Source: Yinghuangia elevatio
GTDB taxonomy: Bacteria > Actinomycetota > Actinomycetes > Streptomycetales > Streptomycetaceae
NCBI RefSeq assembly: GCF_040649515.1
Contig: NZ_JBEZFP010000117.1
Span: forward strand, 1-30,512
Length of the DNA stretch: 30,512 bases
Reading direction: 5' to 3'
The position numbers and the translations under genes were made by a program. The notes under the pieces were generated by a model. It saw only the letters and a program-made list of their open reading frames with translations, had not been told where the DNA came from and did not search any database. Positions 15,210 through 23,518 of the stretch are shown piece after piece; position 1 is the first letter of the stretch, and every line of letters begins with the position of its first letter.

Positions 15210-15620
15210 ATGATGCGCAGACTGCCGGTCCACCTGGCCGTGGCGGTCTCCCTGGCTGCGGTGTGCGGGTGCTCGACCCCCTCGGAACGACGGGACGCCG
15301 CGACTGCGGCCGCGCGGCACTACGCGCAAGCCGTCCGTGCCGGCGACTGGGCCATGGCGTGTGCGGCACTGGCGCCGACGAGTCGCGAGGAACTCGAGCA
15401 GGCGGGCAAGTCCTCCTGCCCCGATGCTTTGGGACAGGAGGAGTTGCCGGACGCGGGCGAGGCTCGGCACACGGATGTGCACGGCAACCAGGCCAGGGTG
15501 GTCTTCGCGCAGGACACCGTGTTCCTGGCGCGCTTTCCGTCAGGCTGGAAGGTCACCGCGGCCGGCTGCCACGAGCAGGCAGGCGATGAGCCCTACCAGT
15601 GCGAGATCAAGGGACGGTGA
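15210..15620 (+). CDS. predicted lipoprotein, unknown function
   Basis: A 136-residue protein with a short basic N-terminus (MMRRLPVHLA), a hydrophobic stretch and a lipobox-like VCGC with Cys21 as the expected lipidation site. The mature part has RRDAATAAARHYAQAVRAGD followed by WAMACAALAPTSREEL, a pattern common to small actinomycete lipoproteins with a helical N-terminal half (NTF2- or DUF4878-like), then a small beta domain (ARVVFAQDTVFLARF). GGGAGG at 15195-15200 favours ATG 15210 over ATG 15204. The stop overlaps the start of a 29-residue membrane peptide. Function unknown; it probably sits on the outer face of the membrane next to the DUF6766 protein encoded downstream. Confidence 0.78.
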   Translation: MMRRLPVHLAVAVSLAAVCGCSTPSERRDAATAAARHYAQAVRAGDWAMACAALAPTSREELEQAGKSSCPDALGQEELPDAGEARHTDVHGNQARVVFAQDTVFLARFPSGWKVTAAGCHEQAGDEPYQCEIKGR

Positions 15621-15706
15621 CCGTGCGGACGATGTTCACTGTGTGCCTGCTGATCATCGCCGCCGGACTGGCGTACTTCACCGCCGTCGGGCTGATGCAG
15701 CGATGA
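15617..15706 (+). CDS. 29-residue single-pass membrane peptide
   Basis: GTG 15617 overlaps the lipoprotein stop (GTGA) and the peptide's own TGA overlaps the DUF6766 start (ATGA). The product has a basic start, one hydrophobic helix (FTVCLLIIAAGLAYFTAVGL) and a short MQR tail. Double 4-base overlap on both sides, and a clean transmembrane segment, make it a credible real gene. No family is recognised. It may be a small subunit or chaperone of the neighbouring membrane protein; that is inference. Confidence 0.6.
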   Translation: MTVRTMFTVCLLIIAAGLAYFTAVGLMQR

Positions 15707-16434
15707 GCGGGTCGCGGCGCTCCTCCGACCATGAGCGCCGCCAAGAGGCGGCGCGTGTCACCGGGTTCCTGCGCGACAACGCGCTGGGCCTGGCGTTCCT
15801 GCTGGCGTTCGCGGCCGCGTTGGTGGGGCAGGCGTTCGCCGGGCGTGCGGAGTTCAACTCCCAGCTCGCCGTCGACGGCTTCGCCCGGGTCGGGTTCTGG
15901 GAGTACGTGTCCTCGTCCGATTTCGCGGTCGATGTGACGGAGAACTGGCAGTCGGAGTACCTGCAGTTCTTCCTCTACATCACGGCCACGATCTGGCTGT
16001 TGCAACGCGGGTCCCCAGAGTCGAAGAAGATGGGCACCGCGGGCACCGAGACCGACCAGGACCAGCGGGTCGGACGTCACGCCGGATCCGACTCACCCGC
16101 CTGGGCAGGGGCGGGCGGCTGGCGGCAGCACGTGTTCTCCCGCTCCCTTGGCCTGGTGATGGGCGGCATCTTCGTGCTGTCCTGGCTCGCGCAGTCGGTC
16201 ACCGGAGTGGCCGCGTACAACGAGCAGCGGCTGCGCGACCTGCAGGCCCCGGTCGACTGGGACCAGTACGTGGTCTCGGCCGATTTCTGGGACCGCACCC
16301 TGCAGAACTGGCAGTCCGAATTCCTCGCCATCGCCTCCATGGCCGTCTTGTCGATCTACCTGCGTCAGCGCGGCTCCCCAGAGTCCAAGCCCGTCGGCGC
16401 GTCCCACAAGGCCACCGGAGTCGAAGGCGGCTGA
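15703..16434 (+). CDS. DUF6766 family membrane protein
   Basis: A 243-residue protein with four predicted membrane segments near 28-46, 87-100, 149-168 and 206-220. It is an internal duplication: the first half has FLRDNALGLAFLLAF ... FWEYVSSSDF ... NWQSEYLQFF ... QRGSPESKK, and the second half repeats this as VFSRSLGLVMGGIFVL ... WDQYVVSADF ... QNWQSEFLAI ... QRGSPESKP. A charged linker (103-140) joins the halves. ATG 15703 overlaps the stop of the small membrane peptide. Family members are widespread in actinomycetes and proteobacteria and have no established function. Confidence 0.88.
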   Translation: MSGSRRSSDHERRQEAARVTGFLRDNALGLAFLLAFAAALVGQAFAGRAEFNSQLAVDGFARVGFWEYVSSSDFAVDVTENWQSEYLQFFLYITATIWLLQRGSPESKKMGTAGTETDQDQRVGRHAGSDSPAWAGAGGWRQHVFSRSLGLVMGGIFVLSWLAQSVTGVAAYNEQRLRDLQAPVDWDQYVVSADFWDRTLQNWQSEFLAIASMAVLSIYLRQRGSPESKPVGASHKATGVEGG

Positions 16435-16508
16435 GCGGCTTTCATCCGCCGCCAAGTGGACCGGCGTTGGGTGAGCATCACCCGACAGCAGCCGGGTATC
16501 CGCGCGGC

Positions 16509-17534
16509 ATGCGTCTGCGGCACAGTGACATCCACGGGCCTGGGTACGGCCGGGTGCGCTCGGGCCGCGGGTTCCGCTACGTGGACCGGCACGGGCGGAC
16601 GCTTGACGATGCCGACGAGAAGGCCCGGATCAAAGCGCTGGCTATCCCGCCGGCGTGGACCGACGTGTGGGTGTGCCCCTTCCCGAACGGGCACATCCAG
16701 GCCGTCGGCTTCGACGCCGCCGGACGCCGCCAATACCTGTACCACCCTGAGTTCCGCCGCCGTCAGGAACAGAGCAAGCACGAGCACGTTGCCGAGGTCG
16801 CGGCCACGCTGCCGCGGCTGCGCGACCGGGTCGAGCACGACCTGCGGCGCCGTGGTCTGTGCCGGTCCCGGGTGCTGGCCTGTGCGGTCAGACTGCTCGA
16901 CCTCGGCCTGTTCCGGGTCGGAGACCGGGGGTATACGCGCGACAACGACTCGTATGGCCTGACCACGCTGCTGCGCGAGCACGCCTCCGTCCGGCAGGGG
17001 CGGATCTCCTTCGAGTACCCGGGCAAGTCCGGACGCACCCAGGTGACGGAGGTCGCCGACGAGGCCACCCGGAAGGCGGTGCGGGCGCTGCTACGCCGCC
17101 GCGACCCGGGGCCGCGGCTGCTGGCCTATTGGGAGGGCGGCACGTGGCATGAGGTCGCCGGCTCAGAACTCAACGCTTACCTGTGCGAGGCGTCGGGAAC
17201 GGAAATGAGCGCGAAGGACTTTCGAACCTGGCACGCCACCGTCATGGCCGCCGTGGGCTTGGCCGTCTCCGCGAACCGGGCCGACGACGGCACGGGACCG
17301 CGCCGTCGCGCGGTGGCTCGCACCGTTCGCGAGGTGGCGGACTACCTCGGCAATACGCCGACCGTGTGCCGGGCTTCGTACATCGACCCGAGAGTCGTCG
17401 AGCTGTTCGAGGACGGAGTCACGGTCGCCCCCGCGCTGCCCGAACTCGGAGCGGACTCCCCGGCGGGCCTTCCGGCGACACGCGGCGCCATGGAGGACGC
17501 GGTGCGCGAGCTTCTGCACCGACGACCGGACTGA
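16509..17534 (+). CDS. DNA topoisomerase IB (bacterial type)
   Basis: A 341-residue enzyme that relaxes supercoiled DNA through a 3'-phosphotyrosyl intermediate. The N-terminal domain has IPPAWTDVWVCPFPNGHIQA and GRRQYLYHPEFR. The catalytic domain has Arg136 (LFRVG), Lys173 (GKSG), Arg239 in KDFRTWHA, Asn282 in GNTP and the nucleophile Tyr291 in CRASYIDP. This matches the R-K-R-N-Y set known for Deinococcus topoisomerase IB. ATG 16509 is chosen because relatives start with MRLR-S-D; no strong ribosome site is seen there, and a TTG 14 codons upstream is possible. It follows DUF6766 by 74 bases and may be co-transcribed. Confidence 0.93.
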   Translation: MRLRHSDIHGPGYGRVRSGRGFRYVDRHGRTLDDADEKARIKALAIPPAWTDVWVCPFPNGHIQAVGFDAAGRRQYLYHPEFRRRQEQSKHEHVAEVAATLPRLRDRVEHDLRRRGLCRSRVLACAVRLLDLGLFRVGDRGYTRDNDSYGLTTLLREHASVRQGRISFEYPGKSGRTQVTEVADEATRKAVRALLRRRDPGPRLLAYWEGGTWHEVAGSELNAYLCEASGTEMSAKDFRTWHATVMAAVGLAVSANRADDGTGPRRRAVARTVREVADYLGNTPTVCRASYIDPRVVELFEDGVTVAPALPELGADSPAGLPATRGAMEDAVRELLHRRPD

Positions 17535-17665
17535 GCCGCTCGGAGCGTCGCTCCCGAGATTGGCGATGACCAAGGCGGTACGCGGTCGGTCGGGAGCAGA
17601 CACCGGATCACCCACGCCGGAGCCCCGCGCACGAGGGGCCGTGCCGGTTGGGAACGAGGTCCGCC

Positions 17666-18058
17666 ATGACGAACACAGCCGTTCCCGTCATCGACATGAT
17701 CAACACCTACGAGCACGCGGACGCGGACCTGCTCGTCCCTTCGGTACGCCGCGCGCTCCCGGCGTTGGGTGAACTGATCCGCAAGGCCCGGGAGACCGGC
17801 ACGGACGTCGTCCAGGTCAACGACAACTTCGGACGGTGGAGATCGGACCATGCGGAGGCCGATGGTGCTGTGCGGCCAGGTCACCGAGCAATGTGTGCTG
17901 TACTCCGCGATCGACGCCCACGTACGCCACCTGGAGATCACCGTCGCCGAGGACGCCGCCGCGTGCATCCACCGGACCTCGTTCGGGCCGCTCTCCGCAT
18001 GGCTGAACGCAACCTGGGAGCCGAAGTTCGCCCGGTCGGGCGAATCGCGTTGAAGTGA
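17666..18058 (+). pseudogene. isochorismatase-family hydrolase, deleted and frameshifted
   Basis: The N-terminus (AVPVIDMINTYEHADADLL, then VQVNDNFGRWRSDHAE) is in one frame. About 60 residues that should follow are absent. The conserved core VLCGQVTEQCVLYSAIDAHV (with the catalytic Cys of this family) is in a second frame, and the C-terminal DLVRAALRMAERNLGAEV is back in the first frame. Two frame changes and a deletion mean no intact enzyme can be made. Relatives hydrolyse isochorismate or amides. GAGG at 17655-17658 marks the old start. It converges on the F420-type oxidoreductase. Confidence 0.85.
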
Positions 18059-18095
18059 CGACACCAGCGCGTACGTCGTCGGTCATCGGCACTCG

Positions 18096-19052
18096 TCAGG
18101 AGTTCGCGCGGGGCAGGACCTCGTTGCTGTAGAAGGCGAAGAAGTCGGCGTACTCAGGTCCCATCTGGTTGACGTACACCTCGTCGAACCCGGCGTCCGC
18201 GTAGGCGCGCAGGCCGCGTACGTGCTCGTCGACGTCGTCGCCGCAGGTGATCGCGTCGGCGACCATCTCCTCGGTCACCAGGCTCACCGCCTGCTCGAAG
18301 TGCCGGGGCAGCGGGAGAACCTGCCCCAGTTCTCCGGGCAGGACCTCGTTCGGCCAGGTGCGATGCGCGGTCTCCACGGCCTTTTGCCGGTCGCGGCCCC
18401 AACACACCTTCAGTCCGCCGACGACCGGCTTGTCACCGCCTCCGCCGTCGCGGAACCGCCACACCGCCTCGGCGTCGGGCTTCATGGTGACCAGTCCGTC
18501 GCCGATCCGCGCCGCCAGGTCGACAGCCTTGGGGCCGAAACCGGAGACGTAGATCGGCAGTTTCCCGTCCGGAGTGTTGTACAGCCGGGCGTTCTCGACC
18601 GTGTAGTGCGGGCCGTGATGGCTGACCATGCCGCCGTCGAACAATTCGCGCATGATCGCGACGGCCTCTTCCAGCATGCCGGCCCGCACCGGGAACGGAG
18701 GCCATGCCGCCCCTGTGATGTGTTCGTTGAGGGCCTCGCCCGTGCCGACCCCGAGCCGGAACCGCCCACCGGTCATGACGCTGGAGGTCGCCGCCGCCTG
18801 CGCGGTGACCGCCGGGTGCAGGCGCACGGTGGGGCACGTGACCAACGTGGTGATCGGCAGCGTCGTCACCTGGGACAGCGCGCCGATGACCGACCACACG
18901 AAGGGGCTGTTGCCCTGCTCGTCGATCCACGGATGGAAGTGATCGGAGATCGCAAGCCTGGTGAATCCGGCCTGTTCGGCCAGTTTGGCCTGCTCGATCA
19001 GCACGTGCGGGGGGAACTCCTCGCTCGCCAGGAAATAGCCGTAGCTGGTCAT
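18096..19052 (-). CDS. F420-dependent LLM class oxidoreductase (G6PD-like clade)
   Basis: A 318-residue TIM-barrel protein close to the F420-dependent glucose-6-phosphate dehydrogenase-like family. Features: YGYFLASEEFPPHVLIEQAK at the start, FTRLAISDHFHPW with the conserved DHFHPW segment, FVWSVIGALSQ, VTCPTVRLHPA, RFRLGVGTGEALNEH (phosphate-binding loop) and MTGGR. GCGAGG precedes ATG 19052. Members transfer hydride between coenzyme F420 and sugars, alcohols or ketones. It is the one intact gene between two broken ones, so it may be under selection or simply not yet decayed. Substrate unknown. Confidence 0.92.
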   Translation of the reverse strand: MTSYGYFLASEEFPPHVLIEQAKLAEQAGFTRLAISDHFHPWIDEQGNSPFVWSVIGALSQVTTLPITTLVTCPTVRLHPAVTAQAAATSSVMTGGRFRLGVGTGEALNEHITGAAWPPFPVRAGMLEEAVAIMRELFDGGMVSHHGPHYTVENARLYNTPDGKLPIYVSGFGPKAVDLAARIGDGLVTMKPDAEAVWRFRDGGGGDKPVVGGLKVCWGRDRQKAVETAHRTWPNEVLPGELGQVLPLPRHFEQAVSLVTEEMVADAITCGDDVDEHVRGLRAYADAGFDEVYVNQMGPEYADFFAFYSNEVLPRANS

Positions 19053-19361
19053 TCGTGGTGCCTCGCTGGGGTATCGACGCGCCGCCTTCAGGAGGGCCGC
19101 ATGGCCTCGGCGAGGGACGGCGATTCCCCGCCGTCGGCGCGGGTACCCGACGACCGGGATGGCTACGCGTCGTCCCAGCCGGTTGCGGACGTCGACCAGG
19201 GCACACATCCCTTCCGACCTCGCGACCATTCGACAGACCCGTTGGGTGCCGCCCGCCGGATAGCCGTAAGCGCGCCGTGCAGTCGGAACGGACGACGGGA
19301 TCGCCCACGCGGAGGAGTCGGATGCCGTCTGACGCCGCGATTCGCAGGCTAGCCGCCGGCC
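19053..19361. other. intergenic stretch without a recognisable gene
   Basis: No frame with convincing coding content is seen between the F420-type oxidoreductase start and the broken dehydrogenase. The long minus-strand frame that continues upstream of the oxidoreductase start lacks family sequence and is taken as chance. It should contain the promoter of that oxidoreductase; no clear motif was found. Confidence 0.4.
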
Positions 19362-19887
19362 GTGAGACTTCGTGCCCACAACCCGCAGGCCGTCGTGATC
19401 ACCGGTGCCGGCGGGGGAGTCGGCGGTCGAGGCCGCCGCGGCTGCCGCCGAGGCCGAGTTCGGGCCCATCAGCGTGTGGGTCAACAACGCCTTCAGCGGC
19501 GTCTTCGCGCCGTTCACCGAGGTCACGGCCGAGGAGTTCAAACGCGTCACCGGGTCACCTATCTCGGTTACGCCCACGGCGCGCAAAGCACGGCGCGGGG
19601 GTGCGGTCCACGATGGTGCAGCTGCCGGCCGTCAACACGCCGCAGTTCGACTGGGTGCTGTCACGGCTGCCACGCCGCGCGCAACCCGTTCCCGCCATCC
19701 ACGAGCCCGAGATCGCGGCCCGCGCGATCGTGTACGCCGCGGACCACCCGAGCCGCCGCGAGCACCCGGTCGGTGCCTCCACCGCCGCCACCCTGCTCGC
19801 CAACGCCGTGGCCCCGGGGCTACTCGACCCAGTGGCGTCAACCTCGGCCACCGGGCAGGCCCCATCCCGGATGAGCTGGTTGCGTTG
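19362..19887 (+). pseudogene. short-chain dehydrogenase/reductase, multiply broken
   Basis: Fragments of one SDR are spread over three frames. QAVVITGAGGGVGG (the nucleotide loop) is followed by a deletion, then EFGPISVWVNNAFSGVFAPF (the NNA motif region) and EVTAEEFKRVT. VTYLGYAHG is in another frame, and the Tyr-x-x-x-Lys region is lost. The end, TMVQLPAVNTPQFDWVLSRL and AATLLANAVAPGLLD, is in the third frame. At least two deletions and two frame changes are needed to explain this. The intact family (about 330 residues) is common in actinomycetes. Confidence 0.82.
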
Positions 19888-19899
19888 ATCGTGCGGTTC

Positions 19900-20191
19900 G
19901 CGATCGAGCAGGCCTTCGTCGTCGGCCGATGCGGCGACGGAGTGTCCCATCTGGACCTGTAGTCCGGCGACGGCAGCCCGCACGACCGCTTTGGTACCGT
20001 CGCCGCCGCGGGCTCGTTCGGTGGTCAGGGCGGTGAACCCGTCCGGCCCCGTCCACACGATCAGGACGCCCTGCGAAGTCGCGTGGATCCGCAGACCCGG
20101 GGCCGAGTCGTCCTTCGTCGGCCAGGTGGAAGCCTGCCCGGCTCAGGGCATGACGCACCCGGGGGGGCAACTCGGTGACGGCAGACGGCAC
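19900..20191 (-). pseudogene. small unknown gene, frameshifted and cut at its 3' end
   Basis: GTG 20191 has GAGGA 6 bases upstream and opens TELPPRVRHALSRAGFHLAD with good codon bias. From about 20110 downward the bias moves to another frame encoding APGLRIHATSQGVLIVWTG and AVVRAAVAGLQVQMGHSV. No start codon exists for the second frame before the break, so a one-base indel in a single gene is the simplest view. The second frame then reads antisense through the broken dehydrogenase, suggesting that a deletion removed its stop. Family not recognised. Confidence 0.5.
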
Positions 20192-20392
20192 GTGTTTCCT
20201 CGTGCCGTGGAACGCATGGCCATGCGTCGCCCGCGCTGGAGCCCGCATTCGAGTTCGGTGTCGATCATGCTGCGCCGTGCTGCCGCGACCCCGCACCCGG
20301 TAGCGCAACTGTCGCGGGCGGCGGTGGGTCACGCTGGAAGTTCTGGCACGGAACACAGCACGTGTGCTCTGCATCCCGTCCGGCGCAGTGCG

Positions 20393-21727
20393 TCACTTCT
20401 TGGCTGACTTGCCGCCTTTGCCTTTGTTGTCGGCGCGGTTGTTGTCTTTGTCGCTGCGGCCGGGCTTGTCCGGCACGGGTGCGGCGGTGGCCAGAGGAGG
20501 GGGCGGTGGTGTCGTGCCCTGGGGCGGCTGGATGGGCGGTTGCGTGATGGGCGCGGCGGGCGTGGTGGGCGCGGCGGGCGGCGTACTGGACGTCGTGCTC
20601 GGGCTGTTCGCGGCCGAGGGGACGGCGCCGGGTAGTACTGCGGCAGGTGCGGGTGGAGGTGGGGTGCGTCCCGCTTCGTGGCCGCCGCCTGCCCCGAGGA
20701 CGAAGGGCACGGTAGCGCCGCCCGCCCCCAGGACGAGCCCAGCCGCCAGAGCCACGGCCGGAGCGCGATGCCGCAGTTTGCGCAACCCCGCCGTGGTCGA
20801 CATCGCGGCAGGGGCCGGGCGAGGGGGCCGGACGGCGACGGCGACGTCCCTGCGGCCGTCAGAGGGGGTCTCGCTCTTTGGGGCAGCGTCGGATGCTCCG
20901 GACCCGGCGGCGTTCTCGAGGAGGCGCACGCATTCGCCGGCGTCCGGCCGGTCGGCGGGCTCTGCTTGGGTCATGGCCTCGATGGCCAAGAAGAGTCCGG
21001 TCGGCGTCCACGTCGGAATGCACGGCGCTCGCAGCGCGCGTTCGGTTCCCGCTGCGAGCGGGCCTCCGGGGTACTCCTTCTCGCCTTTCAAGGCTTCGAG
21101 GAGGACCAGGCCCAGTGCGTGGATGTCGCTGGCCGGGCCCGACCCGCGGCCGAGGAGTTGCTCGGGCGCCAGGTAGGGGATGGTGCCGATCAGCATGCCG
21201 GGCGCGGTACGGGTGGGTTCGTCGACGAGCCGGGAGATCCCGAAGTCCGCCAGATACGGCGAGTCGTCGAGCCCGACGAGAACGTTGGACGGTTTGACGT
21301 CGCGGTGCACGACACCGGCCGCGTGCACGTGCTCCAACGCCGAAGCCAACCGCATGCCCAGCCGCGCCACCCGCGCGGCGGGCAGCGGGCCGTCGAGAAT
21401 GTGCTCCCTCAAGGTGACGCCCTCGACAAGGCGCATGACGACATAGACATGACTGGCCTGCCTGCCGACGTCGTGCACCTCGACGAGCGCCGGATGCGCC
21501 AACCGGCCCAGCAATTCGGCTTCCTGACAGAACCGTTCCGCAGAAACCGCGGAGGCACCGGGCCGGAACACCTTCACCGCGACATCCCGCCGCAGCCGCA
21601 CATCCACGCCCCGGAAAACGTCAGCTGTGCCACCCGAGCCCAGCGGCTCCGTCAGGCGGTACCGGTCGCCGAGGACCACGCCGCTGCGCGGCACTGCGGG
21701 CGGTATTCGGCGCGGCAAAGCCGTCAT
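20393..21727 (-). CDS. membrane-anchored Ser/Thr protein kinase
   Basis: A 444-residue Hanks-type kinase. The catalytic domain (about 23-275) carries the glycine loop GSGGTADVF (30-38), Lys52 in AVKVF, HRDVKPSN (141-148, catalytic Asp143), DFG (161-163), the GTIPYLAPEQ activation-segment end and DIHALG. A juxtamembrane linker leads to one membrane helix near 322-346. The outside part has no PASTA repeats; it is Pro/Thr/Ala-rich (355-430) and ends in a Lys/Asp/Asn-rich tail. AGGGAGAGAGC precedes ATG 21727. It sits alone on the minus strand, so its substrates are not suggested by neighbours. Confidence 0.95.
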   Translation of the reverse strand: MTALPRRIPPAVPRSGVVLGDRYRLTEPLGSGGTADVFRGVDVRLRRDVAVKVFRPGASAVSAERFCQEAELLGRLAHPALVEVHDVGRQASHVYVVMRLVEGVTLREHILDGPLPAARVARLGMRLASALEHVHAAGVVHRDVKPSNVLVGLDDSPYLADFGISRLVDEPTRTAPGMLIGTIPYLAPEQLLGRGSGPASDIHALGLVLLEALKGEKEYPGGPLAAGTERALRAPCIPTWTPTGLFLAIEAMTQAEPADRPDAGECVRLLENAAGSGASDAAPKSETPSDGRRDVAVAVRPPRPAPAAMSTTAGLRKLRHRAPAVALAAGLVLGAGGATVPFVLGAGGGHEAGRTPPPPAPAAVLPGAVPSAANSPSTTSSTPPAAPTTPAAPITQPPIQPPQGTTPPPPPLATAAPVPDKPGRSDKDNNRADNKGKGGKSAKK

Positions 21728-22389
21728 GCTCTCTCCCTGCGTGCGTCCCGGCGGTGCCATGCTCCCTACCCAACCGGGAGCGCCGCATGCCGTAGCCGCC
21801 GGTGATCCGGATCGGGAGACTTCGCCGGCGTCCACGAGCGACGCGGCCCGCTTGCGGGGGCGGGGCAGCGGTGTGAGTACGGTCGCCGGGCGGGTTCCGA
21901 TGGCGCCGCGCGAGTCGCGGCGCATGCCCGAGGGCGTTCGGGACAGCGGCAGAGCATGTCACGCTGCCGCTCGCCGCGCCCGTCGTCGACGCAGCAGCCC
22001 TATACGTACTTGCCTTCGGACTCCCGGACACGCCTCCGCCCCCGCGTACACGTGGATCCAACTCGCCCTCGCCGCCTGCGCCCTGCGCCAAGACAAGGAA
22101 AGCCGACGCCACCTATGTTCGTACATCGCCGTAGGCCGCGGAAGGCCGAACCGCATCAGGCTGCGGCCCCGACAACCCTGTTCGTGGCACTACCCCGACC
22201 GGGTCGCGGTCGCTTCCGTGGCATGGACCCGGTCGACGGCTGCGGAGCGGACGAGGTGGTGCTGGTGTCGGTCCGGTCGCCGCGCTTGAGCAGGCGGTGG
22301 GTCGCCTGACCGAGTGGGCCGCGTTCTTCGTGCAGGGGAAGTACGCTCCCGCGTGCCGCCGGTCGAAGGCGGGCGGCGGGGGGGGTGTG
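21728..22389. other. 660-base stretch without a firm gene
   Basis: No intact gene is supported. On the plus strand, 21960-22120 has short pieces with protein-like character in two frames (AAPVVDAAALYVLAFGL, then AYTWIQLALAACALRQDKE), which could be a decayed gene, but the family is not recognised. The part next to 21727 must hold the kinase promoter. A G-rich run occurs just before 22390. Confidence 0.35.
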
Positions 22390-23313
22390 TCAGCGGTTCT
22401 CGGGCAGGCGTGGCAGTCCGGTGACCGACAACACTGCCGAGTACACGGTTGTGTTGGCGGTCAGGAAGACGCGGTTGCGCTTCGGGCTGCCGAAGGTGAT
22501 GTTGGCGACGGGTTCCGGGGTGACGAGACGTCCGATGAGGGTTCCGTCTGGGTCGTAGCAGTGCACGCCGTCGTCCATGGCGGCGACCCACAGGCGGCCT
22601 TGGTCGTCGAAGCGAATGTTGTCGAAGCGGCCTTCGCCGGGGCGGCATTCGACGAAGACGCCCTTGTCGGCGAGGCTGCCGTCGACCTGAACGTCGAAGC
22701 GGCGGACGTGGTTGGCGCGGGTGTCGGAGACGTACAACCGTTCTTCGCCCTGGGACAGGACCAGGCCGTTCGGGCCGGCGAAGCCGTCGGCGACCAGGTG
22801 GACTTCGCCGTCCGGGTCGACGCGGTAGACGTTCGTCGCCCCGATCTCGCTCTCCGCGCGATGGCCTTCGTAGTCGGTGGTGATTCCGAAGTCCGGGTCG
22901 GAGAAGTAGATCGCGCCGCTGGAGTGTACGACGGCGTCGTTCGGACTGTTGAGCCGCTTGCCCTGGTAGCGCTCGGCAAGCACGGTGATCGTGCCGTCGT
23001 GCTCGGTGCGGGTGACACGTCGGTTGCCTTGCTCGCAGGTGATCAGACGGCCCTGGGCGTCAAGGGTGTTGCCGTTGGGGTGGCCGGCGGGAGAGCGGAA
23101 CACGCTGACCGTGCCGCTGGTTTCGTCCCAGCGCATCATGCGGTCGTTGGGGATGTCGCTCCAGATGAGGTAGCGGCCCGCGGGGAAGTAGAGCGGGCCT
23201 TCCGCCCAGCGGCAGCCGTCGTACAGCACCTCCAGACGGTCGTCGCCGAAGACGCAGCGCCCGGTGCGGAAGCGCTCATCCAGCACGTCGTAGAGCGCCG
23301 GGCTGTTCGCCAT
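22390..23313 (-). CDS. SMP-30/gluconolactonase/LRE family beta-propeller protein
   Basis: A 307-residue six-bladed propeller enzyme, most likely a metal-dependent lactonase. The four metal or substrate positions are visible: Glu39 in WAEGPLYF, Asn125 in SPNDAVV, Asn182 in AGPNGLVLS and Asp197 in YVSDT. Propeller repeats include GHPNGNTLDAQGRLITCEQG and FDNIRFDDQGRLWVAAMDDG. ATG 23313 is preferred over TTG 23319 because the GGGGG ribosome-like run has better spacing. Family members hydrolyse sugar lactones or organophosphates. It is transcribed on the same strand as, and downstream of, the DUF6194 remnant but about 220 bases away with its own AT-rich upstream region. Confidence 0.92.
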   Translation of the reverse strand: MANSPALYDVLDERFRTGRCVFGDDRLEVLYDGCRWAEGPLYFPAGRYLIWSDIPNDRMMRWDETSGTVSVFRSPAGHPNGNTLDAQGRLITCEQGNRRVTRTEHDGTITVLAERYQGKRLNSPNDAVVHSSGAIYFSDPDFGITTDYEGHRAESEIGATNVYRVDPDGEVHLVADGFAGPNGLVLSQGEERLYVSDTRANHVRRFDVQVDGSLADKGVFVECRPGEGRFDNIRFDDQGRLWVAAMDDGVHCYDPDGTLIGRLVTPEPVANITFGSPKRNRVFLTANTTVYSAVLSVTGLPRLPENR

Positions 23314-23353
23314 CTCCAACCCCCAACATTCGGAATGAAGTTCTGTGTCCGAG

Positions 23354-23380
23354 AGTATATGCCGAACATGATCCTGTCAT
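23354..23380 (-). promoter_or_regulatory. candidate promoter of the SMP-30 gene
   Basis: On the minus strand ATGACA (complement of 23375-23380) and TATACT (complement of 23354-23359) are separated by 15 bases, shorter than ideal. The local base composition is clearly more AT-rich than the surroundings, and the start codon lies 40 bases downstream. Confidence 0.35.
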
Positions 23381-23518
23381 TGCGGCAATCGGCGAGGTGT
23401 GGTCATGGCGTGTAGCCAGCCTGGGCATGCCTGCGGGTACGCCGGTGCTGCGGCGGCAGACGGGTCAGGCGTCGCATTGCGAGCCGCGCATTCAGCGGGG
23501 CGCTGCGGCAGCTCGCTG

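Noticed and set aside
18057..18080. GACGAC/GTCGTC hairpin between the convergent isochorismatase relic and the F420-type oxidoreductase as a terminator
   Set aside because: Only six pairs around a 12-base loop; too weak to call.
20357..20368. AGCAC-GT-GTGCT palindrome downstream of the kinase gene as a terminator or operator
   Set aside because: Arms are only 5 bases, no T run follows, and such E-box-like palindromes are frequent in GC-rich DNA.
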